Below are positions 42,062-56,518 of a stretch of 64,000 nucleotides of DNA, piece after piece (positions within the stretch are counted from its first letter, which is position 1; every line of letters starts with the position of its first letter). This DNA comes from Euglena gracilis (lineage: Eukaryota; Euglenida; Euglenophyceae; Euglenales). The notes under the pieces are model-generated. The model was not told the DNA's origin and did no database searches. It saw nothing but the letters and a program-made list of their open reading frames with translations. A program made the position numbers and the translations under genes. The stretch is taken from assembly GCA_039621445.1 (NCBI GenBank), contig CP154956.1, positions 36,464,444-36,528,443 of the forward strand, in the 5' to 3' direction.

Positions 42062-45000
42062 TCACTTCGGCCCCTTGCACACACAGTACTTCTGGGCCTC
42101 GGCGGGGACGCACTGCCAGAGGTGCCCGTACTTGGCCGTCCGGACGGCGTTGATGACCTGCGGTGGGGTCGGGGCGGGGCTGGAGGGGTTGGCCGACCGC
42201 TCCGGGGGGGGGGGGGGGCTTCTGGGGCAGGGTCAACGCACGACGACGGACGAGGGACTGGGTTGGCCCACCACCACCAGAGCGGGGCCCCCCGACACAC
42301 CTCCCCCTGGGCCATCCGCTGCAGGGAGGGCAGTTTGAACACCACCGACCAGGCCACCGGCCCCGCGTTCTGCTGCGGCAAGGCCTGTGGAGCAGCGGAA
42401 CGGGAGAGGGGGGCGAACCGGGGTCGGCCATGGGAGCCGAAGTCATCGCAAATCACCGGCCATCCCTGACCACCGCGGCTGTGTTAGACTTGAAACTGAC
42501 TTCCCGGGGATCCGTTTGCTTGCCGCCCTTCTCTGTCAGCCGCTGGGGCATTTGAGGGCGGTCTGATCCCAAATGACGGACGGGCCCTTTCTTGTCCAGA
42601 GGTATGCGCAAAAATTGGTGGCAGCCCTCAGCATTTACGCCACTACCTTCCAACAGGGATCGACAAATGAGGGGTATGTCTGGCAGCGAAGCCAACAACG
42701 AGCCCACTGCCACCAACAACCCACAGCCACCACCACTGCAACCGTACCCCCACCCCAAAGGTATTGGGGCAGTACCTGCAGCCATTTCAAATGCAATTTG
42801 TAATATTCTCTCTAACAGCGCGAATGTGGTCAAACGCCAGCCTATGTTGCTTGCCTGACAAAGAACGCTCGGAGCGAAAAAATCTGTCGGATTCATCCTC
42901 ACCTGCCCCCTCAAACCACAAGAAGGGTGATGATACTTAGTTCAGAATGCGAAGTTCATGCAGAAATCCATACTTGGTGTGATCCATTTCCATCCAACAA
43001 AAAAATAAGGGTGTTGCAAATCATTTTGGGTTTCCCTTTCCAGAGTTACTGGAACACGATTATCAGCCAGTGGGCCAGTGGGACAGGTTACTTTCCCAAG
43101 GCGAGGGGACAGGGGGGAAACAGGACCCCGGGGGGTCCCACTGGTCCCACGGGGGCCAGCTAGAAAAAAAGGTGCTGGCTGGACTCCCGGGGTGGGGGGT
43201 CCAGGGAGGTGGTTCGAACCTGGCTGGCAGCTGGACTCGGCGGGTACCCCAAAAATGCCCCCCCCCAAAAAAGCTGAAATCTAGCTGAGTTGGAATGTTT
43301 CAACCAAATTTAGGTGGAAAATCCAAAAACCACCCAAAAATGTCATTTTGGCCATTTTTGACCCCGTTTTTCCAAAAAAAAATTCGGCGCTTCGCACCAA
43401 AAGAAAAATTTTGGTCCAGCCCGGCTTCGCTGGGCTCGCCTGAACTTTATTTCAGCGGACCCGGGGTGGGGGGTCCGCATCCCGGCTGAGAGGTGCTGGC
43501 TGGAAAAAAAAGTGCTGGCTGGCTGTGGGGTGGGGTCCCCTCCAGCCCCTCCAGCTTAAGCAAACCCCGGGGGGGAAATCCACTAGTCCAACGAGGGTTT
43601 AAGTGCCCCAGGTGTGAACAACGGCAACGCACCGGGGGTGTGATAAATTTCCGGGGGTCCTTCTCGGCCCGGGGGGGGGGGGGGGGCATACCGCCGGCCG
43701 GACGCGGACGTCGGCCTCCAGGACGTGGGCGTCCTCCGCGGTGTAGCGCACCGCCAGCAGGTCTAGGTCCGCGGCGGACCACGCCACACACAGCGGGGCC
43801 GGCGCCATCCTGAGGCACCGGGTGACGGCGTGTGTGGGGATGGGGATGGGCGGGGAGAGCGTTGGCACTGAAGGATTAGGATTAGGATGAGAAGCGCCCC
43901 ACATTCCTGCAATGCCCAAGGTCGACAGGGCCGCTATGGCCCTGCCTCCAAGGGGCCTACCCGGGGCCCGGTTGGCACTGAAGGGGAGCAGTGGGCCGGC
44001 GGGCGAAGAGGCAGCAAAGTGTCCCGGGGGGGGGGGGGGGTTTGTCAATGAAATCCGTGTACTGACCCAAAAAGTTAGTTTCTGACTTTTCACCGAAATT
44101 TCATTTCAAAAACCACCAACTCCTGCAGTCCCAAAATTCTCCCTTTTCCTCCAAAAATGACCATTTCAGTGCCAATAGGTTTATCAATGGAGGTGGCTGG
44201 GACAAGCGGCCGGCAGGCCAGCTCCACCCCGCCATGCACCCATTTCTCTTTGCTAAAAGGCCGTCGCAACCCGTCTCCTCCCAAGCAAAAGGAGCCTGTT
44301 TGAATTCCCTTGCGCTGGGAAACCCCCGGGCAGGTTTCCCCAGAGAGGTCATGTTGCCCGTGTGTGGGGAAAGGGGGTTTCCCTCGGCGGCACCTGTGAA
44401 GGAACTGGGCCACGAGGGGCAGCAGCACGCGGTACGCCAGCAACTCTGCGGGCTTGACGATGGCTTGCCACTTGGCGCACAGGCAGAAGTAGTGCGGCAC
44501 GCCCGCTTGCTGTGACCCGGCCGCACAGCAAAGGGGGGGGCCAAGGCACGAGCACGAGGGCACATCTCTCCCCTTTCTCCGAGAGCCCTGCTTCTGGTGC
44601 TTTTGCCAGTCCGGCCAATTGTGCAGTTCTTTCTCCGTGCGCCTGGATGAACACTTCCAAAAAAATCCGGTCGTTTCCACGACGATGGCGCCGCACTATC
44701 TTTCGAGCGGGATGGTTTGTGGGCAGCAATTTTTTAAATTGTGCTCATCTTGTGTATACCTCGGGTGTTATGTCTTTTTCTTCATACCTCGGACCCTTGA
44801 GTCACATACCCCCTGCATGAGACACACACCCCCTGGCAGGGATGGATGGGAAGCCTTGAGGGGGGGGGGGGGGGGGCGGACCCCCCCTCCCGACACGGAG
44901 GGGGGGGGGGTCGGACCCCCCCCCTCCTACCTCGAAACTGAGGGGGGGCCGAAATTTTTTCGATTTCATGGACGGGCAAAGGGCCGGAAATCGGGTCGGA

Positions 45001-47427
45001 ATCGGTCAAAAACACCTGATTTTTCTTTGAAAATCGTTCCAAAAATGCTCATTTTTTGAATTTTTTTCAACATGTTTTTGGGGGAAAACACCAACACATC
45101 AAAAAATGGGCAATATGGCCAAAAGTCAGCAAAAGGGGTGTTTTTTGCTCATTTTCTGGCGCGCAGCGCCGGAAGAAAATTTTCTGCTATTTTTGGCACC
45201 TGTCAAGGAGGGGGGCGGTGGGGGGGTCCGGACCCCCCCTCCCAACATCTAGGGGGGGGGGGGGGGTCCGGACCCCCCCCCTACCACCTTACCCCCCAGG
45301 GGGGGGGGGGGGGTCGGGACCCCCCCCCTACCACCTACCTCAATACCGAAGGGCTTCCCATCCATCCCTGCCCCCTGGAGTGTACTCCTGGCAGCAATTG
45401 GTGAAGCCGCCATTAAATGGGACACCGAGCCGGCTCCACATGTGGTGCGGGGAGGGCCAGCCCAGCCCAGACACGCGTGCTGCAGCGGGGGCGGGCGGCG
45501 GGCGGCGGGCACACCGCGCAGGTCCGGTTGGGCGGGACGCGCTGGGTCAACAGGTCGAACTTGGGCGGCTTGCGGCGCAGCACGCGGTCCAGCCCCGCCT
45601 CATACGCCTGCAGCCCGGTGGGCATGGCCCCTCGCCGGCGTAGCGTGCTGGTCGCCCCGGGAAATTGGCGCCAAACTGACCGCCACCCTTCTTTTGGTCT
45701 TTTAAACTGGTTGTCTTGGGGGTTTTCTGCCTTAGGTGGTGCCCCAAGGGGGGGGGGGGGTTTCTTTTTACCATTGCGAGGATGCAACTTCTGCATGGGT
45801 TCACTCTTGTCTTTATTTCATATCTGGTGCTGAGAATGCAAACAATGGCCGCCGTGCAAGTGGCCAGAGAGTCATCATTGATGTGGCTGTCCCACCTTTC
45901 GTCAAAAAACACAGTTAGAAAAATGGGGAATTAAAAAATTTTCGGCGAGAACAAGCCAGAGATCACCACTGTGGGAAAACTGATTCCTGGCATCTGTGGG
46001 GCAATTGCACATCTATGCAAAGAACCAAAAATCCACACAGCAGCATCAAAGCGTGTTTCATAACCTTTCTAAAAAATTTTCCTTTGTTTATGGACCACTG
46101 TGTTCATGCCCCGCACCCATATAAGCAATCCCATGGGCCCCTCAACCAACACCGTGACAAGGTCAATCCTGTATATTGAAGCTTGAATCTTGGGAGTTCT
46201 TGCGTAGTCGGAGCACCAGCTTGCTGACACCAGGCCCAGACCACACATGAAAGAGACGTGCATAAGGCGGTCATCCGACACAGATTTGCGTGTTAAGCGC
46301 AGCCATTTCTCCAGCCGGAAAGGGGATGTGCCGCAGAAAATGGAAGCCAACGGATTCCACCAACAGAAAGCATCGGAACCGCTTACACGTTTGGTGCCTG
46401 CCAAACGTGGCAGCGGTGCACAGCTTTGTTTTGTTTGACATAAAACAGCGGTCAGCCCGCCAGCACACCGGGTCACGGAGCAGGTTGGCCGGCAGCCGGG
46501 CCATCGTCTTGTAGAAGTCCCACTTGGACACGAACTGCTGCGCGTTGTGGCGCAGCGTCGCGTCCACGTCCCGCCCCACCGCCCCCTGGAGGGCCGAAGA
46601 GAGAGGCTTTGGTTCTCGGGAACTGCCCTTCGGGGTCAGGCCGGGCCAGAGCCGGCGGCACACAGAGCCGGAGCGCAGCGGCCGGGGAGGGATGGCCCGG
46701 GGGAGGCCCCGGCAGGGGAGGGGAGACCCGGGGGAGGCCGAGGAGGAGGGGCCCGTTCTTCCACTCCAGCCGGCCGTGCTCCGCCGTGGCGTACGGGCTG
46801 TACGTCAGGCCGTGGTCCGACGTGAGGACGAACACCCCCTGCAAACCGCCCGGCAGGGACCAGTGGCGGGTGGGGGCGGGGACCAGGGCTGGGGGGGGGG
46901 GGGGCTCGAGACCCGAGGGCGGTCCCGGCGTGTGGCAAGGGCCACACGCCAGCCGCCGTCCCTGCACCACTTCAGCCCGGGGCTGGGGCCACATGGACAA
47001 CAACGACACAGGTCATACCAAGGGGGGGACACTGTTCATCGGGGGAAGACTGCCGATGGGGGGGGGGAAGGTTGGGAAAGGTTGGGCGTATCGTGAATCG
47101 CATTCAGTGTGGCAGGCGGCCCACAAAACTCCGAATCCGTGGCCACCACCGCGGGGGTCGGGGGACGAAGGTTGGGGCGCATTCCCCGAGGGGTGGGGAA
47201 AGGAAACCTCCTGCTCCACCACGTGTCGCAGCAACTGGACGAGAGGGGCGTCCAGCCCCCGCACCGTCGCCATGCGGACGTTGTGGGCCACCTGGACGTG
47301 GACGTACACGTACCTGTACCGGCCGAGAAACGGCGCGCGCACGGCAGGCGACGGGGCGCAGCGCGTGGCACTCCAAAAAAAAACAGATACTCACCCTCAC
47401 ATGCACAGATATATGACACATATATAC

Positions 47428-47472
<45 letters not shown>

Positions 47473-50400
47473 CTGGTAAATATTTAGCTGGATATATGAC
47501 ACGTATATACCACACGTATGTGACGTGCAACACAAGCAGATTGCCAGTGGCACAGAACACACTCCTGCAACTGCAGCAAAGGTCAGCACCACTGGGACAG
47601 TGGATTGGAGTCAACAGCCAACAAATTTGTGGGCAATTTCCGGTGCTTCCTCCAAAGCAGGGGACCACACGCCAAAGACTGTCACGGTGACCACGGGGGG
47701 CAGCACCGCTTGCACTCCGGGCGCTGCGTGACGCAGTCGGTGGCGAAGTCGAGGACGTAGTCCGCCGCCCGGCGGCCGCCCCAGCAGTGGCCCAGCGACT
47801 CCTCCGCGAAGGGGCAGTAGACGTGCCCCTCCTCATTCAGGGCCTGGGGGGGGGGGGGAGGTGGCGAGCGTGGCGGTGGCGGCGTGGGGGGGGGGGGGTG
47901 GATTTGGGGGGGGGAGGGTTCCAGGCAGCCGGCACCTCTTTTCAAAAACAACTCCCACCGGGAGAAGCCAGCAGCTCCAATCTGGGCTGCAGGAATCCCT
48001 CCCCCTGGGGGTCGAGTGAAACAATGGTGGGTCTCCGCAGACCACGTGGCGGGGTCTGAAGGCTTTCCCCCCAAGGGTCACACGAGTCACACAAACGGCG
48101 CGGTGCCAGCGCTGACTCGACGTTCCCCCTCCCCTCTGCCTCTGGCAGCCCAGTCAAAACATTCTGGAGGGAAGCCATGGGTGCACCACGGGATGGGGCC
48201 CCAGTCACACGGCCCAATACACACGCAAACGGCCCAACCTTGCCGCACTCCTCGCCCTTCCACTGCACAAAGGCCCTCCCGAAGTCAAGGTAGTGGTCGT
48301 GGTGCGCCCCGAGGGACGTCTGCGGACTGGGGAAGGGCCCGCCGCTCAGCGCTCCCGTGCCACTGCAAAGTGCGTGAGGCTTGCTCCTCTGAGGACGGCA
48401 CATCCCGAGCGAAGAAAATGTAGCTGGCCCTCAAATGCAACCCAAAAAAAAAAACAGCGAGTGGAAACAGGTCATGCACGAGGAGGCATTTACAGGCAAA
48501 CTGCAGACCTGCCAGCGAGCGGGGTGGTGGGGTGGGAGGGCAGACTTGAACACGTACTGCCCCGCGAGGCCGAAGTAGGCGCTGTTGAACCGCAAGTCAG
48601 AGGCGTAGCACGAGGTGTAGTTCCACTGCCGCAGCAGGTTGGGCAGGTAGATGCAGCTGTGGCCGGGGGTGGGGGAGAGGGAGTTGGGGGGGGGGGGGGG
48701 GGGGGGGGCGACACCCCCCAGCTGAATAACAATGTCCGGTCCGAGGGAGTCGAAGAAAATGCAAAGAAATGTTCTAAACCCCCATCCCAAATAACACCCC
48801 CCCAAATAACACCCCCCCCCTCGGGGGCCGATTTCGAGCGCCCAAATAACACCCCCCCCCGTTTTCCTTTGGTTTTCCATGTAAAAATAACACCCTCCCC
48901 CAAAATAACACACCCCCCTGGGGGCCCAGTTCGGGTGCCCATATAACACACCGGGGGGGGGTGCTATTTGGGGAGGGGTCACACTTATGAGCGTTTGCCG
49001 TGTATTCACAGACACAGCTAGCGCATTTGTTGCAAATCAAAAAAAAATCCTCAACGTCCGTGTCCGGGGGGTGCGCATCCGTGCAACCACAGGCATGAAA
49101 CCGGGGGGTAACAGGGGTGTTGCTGCAGGGGTGGGGGGTTCACATCAGCCCCACAGGCCATCTCCCCCCCGGCAAACCCACCTGGGGCAGGCCGGGCTGC
49201 GGGCCCCCCAGCGAGGCCGCTTGCGGGGGACCTGCATGCCGGCGAACATCTGCGGGACGTTGTGGCTCGTGTCTGCGGACGGAGTGGCACGGAGGTGGGC
49301 CTATCGCTGTAAGCCCTGGTTCGCAAAATGGCAACCCGCCTGCACAGCAAAGTGGCGAGGCACGTCTCCTGAAAGTTGGCGGGCAGGAAGGCTCCGGCTC
49401 ATGTAGGCACAGCCGCACACACACGCAGGCGCTCGCGCAGACACAAACGCAAGCACACTCATACCCACACGGTGCACAAGGGGAGACAGTCGTGAAGTCG
49501 CGAAGCGTGGCGGTCGCAATGAAACACACCTCTGCCCGAGACAGCGAACCGGAAAAACTCATACACGTGGTACTGCCTCCGCTGCAGCTCCTCCAAGTAC
49601 CCAAGAACGCGGGGGAGAGACCTGCACAAGGCCCCCATTTGGCAGTTGGCAGCTTAAGACGTGAATGGCCTGATGTGGGGTTGGAGCTTACTGTGGAATA
49701 TGATAATCCTCCGCCCATGGAATTGGATGTCCAAAAATTTGGCCATGTTTGGGGGGGGGGGGACGATTACATGGCAAACGATCAGATGCCTGCAGTGGGA
49801 TCGTTGAACTCCGGTGGCAAATCCATTTTTCTTTGCTGGGAACCGGGAGCAGGATGCAGTGAGGATTTGCGAGGGAAATGCATGGTTGCGCGATGGCGGA
49901 GGGGGGCCGAAACACACCTCATGAAGGAGGCACGGCCAATGCTGTCCACCAGCACCACCAGGATGAGCCGGCCGGCCTTGGCCGCAGGCCCCCCTGGAAG
50001 AGGCACGAGGCAGGGGCCCATCCCTTTGGCGACGATGGCGTTCGTGGCACTAGGGTGGAAAATGGAAGCGGCCACGAAGGCCGGTGCGGAGGGAACACTG
50101 TGGTCGGATGGGGGAATGGGTGCGTGGCCATTGACAAACTGCAACCTGGACGAAAGCGACGGCAGAGTTTTATGCTTCTGGGGGGAAATGGTGAAAATTT
50201 TGATTTGGAGGAAGAACAAGCATTTCCCACTTCACATGAGAATTCCACCACGATATGAAGCCCAGACTGCTCTGGCATGGACTTAGTAATGGTGGCTTTG
50301 TGTCATCTGTCGTCAGCATGTAGCATGGGTGGGTCCCTTCCTTGCGCCCCAACCCAAATTTTCAGAATATCCCAAAGGGAGCCCTTTGGGTCCCGATTTT

Positions 50401-53400
50401 CGACTCGTTGTTGCCCTTTTGGGATTTGGAACCAACGACCAAGACAAAAATACGTCGTCCTGCAGGATGACAAATTTCAAATTATTTTTCATTTTAACTG
50501 TGAATATGGAAAAAATATTTATTAATGTCGAATGGGGGGTTAAAAACATTAGGAGGGAAACAGCACAAAGGAAACAAAGACATACAAGAGAATACTTTTT
50601 ATACACAAGAGAATCAAATGTTGCTGAAATAACCCTGGGAGGGTCTGGGTTTCCCTGAAGCAGGAGCAGGAACCCTTGACAGGCAGCCTGGCTGTGAGGA
50701 CGGGAGGGGAGCGGCCGGGGGGGGGGGGGCGATGCCTGAGACGTTGCCGCAGTGGCCGCCGCCGGCCGGCGGGGCCAGCGCCACCCGGGCGTGGTAGTTG
50801 TGCTCCGTGCGGCCCCCGGCGGCACAGCGGGCGATGACCCGCGACGCGTTGACCGCCACCGGCCCGGCGTACGGCACGAATGCCGGGGGCGGTGGCTCCG
50901 TGAGGGGGTCGTCGAACGCCGCATACGTCGCCTGCGTCGGGCCGACGGGGCGACCGCGGCCGAACGCCCAATGGCCAGAGCAGGCCAGCGCCTCCCCCCC
51001 ACCAGCATGAGGACTCTCAGATACCCCCGCCCCCCATAATGACCCTCTCCAAACAAAAACGCCCCCAAACACATCCGCAAGGTGCAGCGATGACGCCACA
51101 GGAGACGGCGGTAAGGTGGTTGTTGTTGGTTGGGAAATTACCGCTGAAGGGGCACAGAAGGAATAACTGGGGAAGGCTTCTGCTGTGGCCTCTGCCTCGA
51201 GCACTCAAGCACAAGAGTCAGAAGGTGCAGAAAAGGGTGGGTGGGGGGCCTCCCCCACGTCGACCCACCACCCACCATGGCACTCTGAAAGGAAAAATTC
51301 CTCTGACGCCGAAGAAAAAATTTGACCTAAAATCAGGGTCGATCACCCCCCACCCACCACCCATTGGGTTTCGGGGGTTCCCACCGAGGGTTTTTTTAAG
51401 ACCGGGGGGGGCACCCACCCACCCCGGGCCCCCCCCGGGGGGGGGGGGTCCCGGGGGACCCACAAAAAAACGGCCGAAAATCGCGAAAAGTGCTAAAAAT
51501 AGCACTTTTTCGGCGCCTTCGGCGCCGAAAAGTATATCCCACCCCCCTCCGGGGGACCCCCCAGGGGGGGGGGGCTCGGCCGGACCCACCCACCCTGCCC
51601 CCCCCTCCCCCCCCCGGGGGTCCACAACTAAAAAAACCCCTGGTTCCCACACAGTCCTGACAAAGAGTGCCACAGCCACTCACGTGTGCATCTGGTAAAA
51701 GCAGAACTGAAGTGCCCCCCCCGCGCAGTGGCGCAATAAGGTCTGAGGCATTCCAAGTAGGCGACGAGTGGGTACCTCTCTCAACGATGCAACCCCCGAC
51801 CCGTGAGGGCACGTTGAGGCAGGGGGGGCAGACCGGGCCGGGGCACTGGATGGTCAGCATGCCGCGGCGGTCCACGGCGGAGAAGCGCCGCCCCCGGGGG
51901 CAGTCCGGGCGGACGGTGGCCGGGTCCAGGCAGGGCACGAGGAGGGGCCCCTCCGGCACCGCCAGCCGGCAGCTGTGGTTGTTGGCCAGTGTCGCGTTGC
52001 CGAGCCCTGGGGGAGACCGGGGGGCTGGGGGGGGGGGGCAGCCCGGAGCGCTGGAGACAGGAGTGGGACAGAGGGGGGGAGGGGGGGGTATGTCGGCCGT
52101 GGGGCAGGTATGGAGTCCCGGGGCGCATCCATGCATCAACGTGCATCCACGCGCCCTCGCATGGCCAACTGTGTCCACCGATTGCGCAATTAACAGGCAG
52201 TTGGCTTGGGTCACTTGCGCAATTGCGCAAACAGATTGTATGGGTTTTGGTGCATTCGAAAAATGAAAACATTTTTGAAATGCACCAGAACTGTACAATT
52301 TCATCAGGATGAGGTCTATTGCCCCAGGTCCCGGAGAGGGAGTTTTGGGCTTTGACAGTTAGACAGCCCCCCAGCCGTGTCACCACAGCGTATGGGGCAC
52401 ATACCCCAGCACATGTTTGGGGACGTTCCAATGGCCATCAACATAGGATGATGCTGGAACGATTTGGGGCAGTTGTCCCAACACGACAGCCCCCACTGTC
52501 TCCCTTTTTTGCAAATTTGTTGTACGGCCTGGACGGCGGTTCGTTAGTCCGTTCGGGGCGAAGACGCCGGCACACCTGCATACCAGTGGCGGCTGGTGTA
52601 GCCGGGGCTGACGGAGTAGCGGGCCCCCCTGTCCGGGCACACGGGGGGCGTCCAGCGCGCCATCAAGCCCGTGTCCCTGCGGAGGAGGAAGGGCCAGCGG
52701 GGTGGCTTTGGGATGGGGAAACACCCCATCTTTGCAATGGAATAGGGAAACACCCCCGCGTGTGGATGTGGAGGCGGTCCTCCATCGCCAACCCCACGGC
52801 GCCAGAATTAAGGCACACATTGGACGTCAGAAGGAAGTCCTGAACCATTTTCAAGATTCATAATGGTCAATTGGACTTCACTTCTGTGAGGTTTCGCGAG
52901 TGCTATTCTATGTCTGTGCAATTGGGACCATGGGACCCATCAACCTCTAACTGTAACCAACCCTCTGAACCAGCATAACAACCAAATTTACATAAAAACA
53001 AAAAAAGCGGAGGAAAAGGTGCAAAAAAAAATGCCAGGAAAATCTCAAACCATAAACAACAAATGAAATTCCAGTTTTTTCCCCTCAAGACACAGTGTTC
53101 CAGTGAAGTTTCAATAAATTCCATCATATAAAGATTCCTATTTCCTTCGATGGGTTCATATTACTCTTAGAAGTTGCGAAATAAACCCCACACATGAGTG
53201 TGTAGTGTGTGGGGTATTGCAAAATAAGTGCACATCTTTGGTCCACACCCTAGCAAGCCAGCACCTGTGGGAGTCCTCCCGCTCACCGCTGACGCCAGGA
53301 ACGAAAAGCCACGCGAGGAAGAGGCATGCCCAGGCAGAACGTTGGGCGGCAGGCCTCGGTTGAGGATGGGCCGGGCTGGGAGGGGCCTGCCCCAGGTTGG

Positions 53401-56400
53401 GCCGCTGACCCAAGCGATTGCAGCCCCCCTTCGGTCCATCAAAGTGTCCCTGAGCGAAAAAAAATTCCCGGTCCCGCACACTCAGTAGGGGCAAAATAGC
53501 CGAAAAAAACAGCCACATTTTGGCAGAAACGGTCAACTTTGGGGGAAGGGGAGGATTTCTGGCATCCATCACACATCCACCCAAACTTCAAAACCCGGGG
53601 TTTTAAGTTTTTCTTTTTTTTGGGACGCCGTTCCACTACTGGACCGGCAATTGGCCGGCGCTCAGGCTAAAGGGCAGTCCTTAAGAACGGTCCTTACCAA
53701 AAAAAACTTCCTTCCTGTCCTTAAGAAATGCCTGTTTCAAGCGATGGCAGTATTTTGGTAGACCAGCTCAGCTCCACAGCAAAGAGGGGGTGCAAGTCCC
53801 TCAAAGGGGGGGGGGGTGGATGCACTGGACAACAGTGGCGGGGCCTGGCGGGGATTGCTCCGCCCCGCGGCAGCGGTGACCGGCACGGGCGACCCGCCGC
53901 ATGGGCTGCCGAGATGGGCCACTCCTGCTCCATCTCTGCCGGCCACGGACACAACACACCACGGCCACCGCCCGAACTCGCGTTAATATAAACACCGGGG
54001 ACGAACCCACACAAAAGCCAACATGACAGACGGCAGCGACGGGATGCATGCCACGGGGGGCACGGGCACATTCCGGCGCACGGTGCACCCCGCGCGGCGA
54101 GCAGCTTGGGAGCCGCCCAGGCGGCTGACAGGCCAACACCCGCAATCGGGTCAGGCCGGCCCGCATGCGGTGGCGCGGCGGCGGCAGCCCCGGAGCAACG
54201 GGGGACACAGCATTCGGGAGGGCGGGCAGGGAACAGACACGAGGGTCTGCGAGGCCAGAGCACGCAAACAGTCACACCCCTCGTATGCCACGCACTCATC
54301 AAGCCCAGTCCCCCACACCCACACACCCCCGCGGGCATGCATGGGCACCACACCGACCGACGTTAAAGTGCGTACAGCCGGGGATGGCGGCAGACCTCCA
54401 TCCACGGCAAGGCTCCAGAAGGAGGAGGCGGCGACGGTGAGCAGTGGGGCCGGGCTGCCGGCCGGGAGCAGCGAGGCGTTGACGGCGCTGCCCGCCCGCT
54501 GGCCGACGTAGCACGGCGGCTGGATGTGGGCTGTGCCGGGGGGGGGGGAGGAGGGTGATGACCGCCAGGGCGGTGCGTTGCATTAAAAGCAAAACCCCGT
54601 CGGACAAGGTTCAATGCAAATCCACAGGAAACGCGCCCCGAAAACATCGGCAGACTTTGGCAAAAGCGGGTCGACGGCGGGAAAAAGGGGTCTCCGGCAT
54701 CCTTGGGACATCCACCCGGAAAAAAAAACCAGCAATGACCTGGTCACACCGGGGCCCCTTTGGCCCCGGGGAGAGGGGGGGTCAGGGAAGTCCTTGGCAA
54801 TAGCAAAAAAAAAAAAGAAATTGTGTCTCTTAAGAACCGCCCTGGGTCTGGGGCTCCTTTCCATGGTGTCCCCCTTTGAGCTGTTGCTTTGCCGACAGCA
54901 AGTGAAGCCAGCAGTTTGCTTGCACCCAGAATGGCCGTTTCCAAAACAAGCCCCCCCCCCTCCGAAGGAGGGATACTGAAGATGAACGCTGGCATAATAG
55001 TTTTTCCAACCAGGGCGGTCCTGAAGCAAAAAAAAAGCCATCCCAGCAAATTCAATAAAAAATCCACAGGAAAAATGTCCGAAAGAAATAGCCACATTTT
55101 CGTCAAAAACAGGTCGACTTCGGAGGGGGGATTTCTGGCATCCTTGGACCATCGTCCATCCACCCAAATTGTCAAAAAGGGCTTTTTTGACTTTTAATTT
55201 TCGACCCTGTTCGACACCCGGACCGTTGGCCCTGAGGCCCAGGGCGGTCCTTGAGGGCAGTCCTTAACAAACAAAAATGTCTTTTATGGACCGCCCTGTT
55301 TCCAACCAAACGTCAGCCCCCCCAAGCTCACCCTCAGACGGCCTCAGAATAAGCGTCCAGCAAGCCCAACCCCAAGTCTCATTTGTTCATCCGCTGTCTT
55401 CTTCCATCCCAAACGGTGGCCCCTGGTGGAACTTCTCTCCATAGCACCTGCTTTGGGGGATCAACCTCCAGCCTCCCCCCATAGCAGTCCACATCACACA
55501 CACACGCACACGCACACGCACACAACACACACGCGCGCGCACACGCACAACTGATCCAAGGTGAAGAAGTTTGGCAGATCAGTTTTCAGGTCATCAAACC
55601 TGAAAAATCCCAACCTGCCAGGGGGTGAAAATCTGATAGGGAACGATTGCAGACAGGAAAATTCAGGACAAAAAAATTCTTGTGAACCCATTTTCAGAGA
55701 AACCCATCAGAATTTACATCAAATCCCGAGGTTTTCCCAAAACCAAAATTATCCCAATATCCAAATTGCAAAATAAAGCAAAAGGTTTCTTTCGCTGTTT
55801 CATTTTATTCTTCATTTAATGTTACTTCACTTTTCATATTATTCATTTATTCGTTCATTTTGGATGATCAAGGAACCTTCCAAACAGGCGCAGAAGAAAA
55901 TCTTGGGCGTTCACTGAAGGAGATTATCCTAAAATTTGCTGGGAAAAATTCTGCAGGGAAAAATCCTGGAGAGAAATACCTTGTGAAATTTCACAGAATT
56001 TCCCCAAAAATATTTTCAAAGTTCCCCTCCCCTCCGGTGGGATAAACTGATATGCATTTGCCCCAACGAAAAACTCAGTGGATTTTGTTGCTACTCCTTT
56101 GTGTGTGGGCGGCTTCCAAGTCAGACAAGGAGGCCTGCAGCCTGGACAAAAAATGACGGGAAACAGAAAACCAATTTTTCCCATTACTTTTTCTCCGTAG
56201 TTTTTGCCCAAACTTTTTTCTTTGGGGGAGCCACTCCAGGAGTGGTAAATTTCATAAATTTCATAAAAGGATGGAGCTGTGAAATATATGGTCAATTTTT
56301 GGGATCTATATTGTAATGGAGACAAACATGATCGCCAGAAGAGCAGTTTGAAATAATCCAATCAGTTCCCGGCAGCCACCAAATCCACAACATATGCTCG

Positions 56401-56427
56401 CGCTCACTCCTAGCCACCCTCACTGCA

Positions 56428-56473
<46 letters not shown>

Positions 56474-56475
56474 AC

Positions 56476-56518
<43 letters not shown>

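Noticed and set aside
54000-54160. GC-rich minus-strand frame between the exons at 54530-54396 and 53935-53881
   Set aside because: No splice sites that keep phase, and the sequence reads equally well in other frames.
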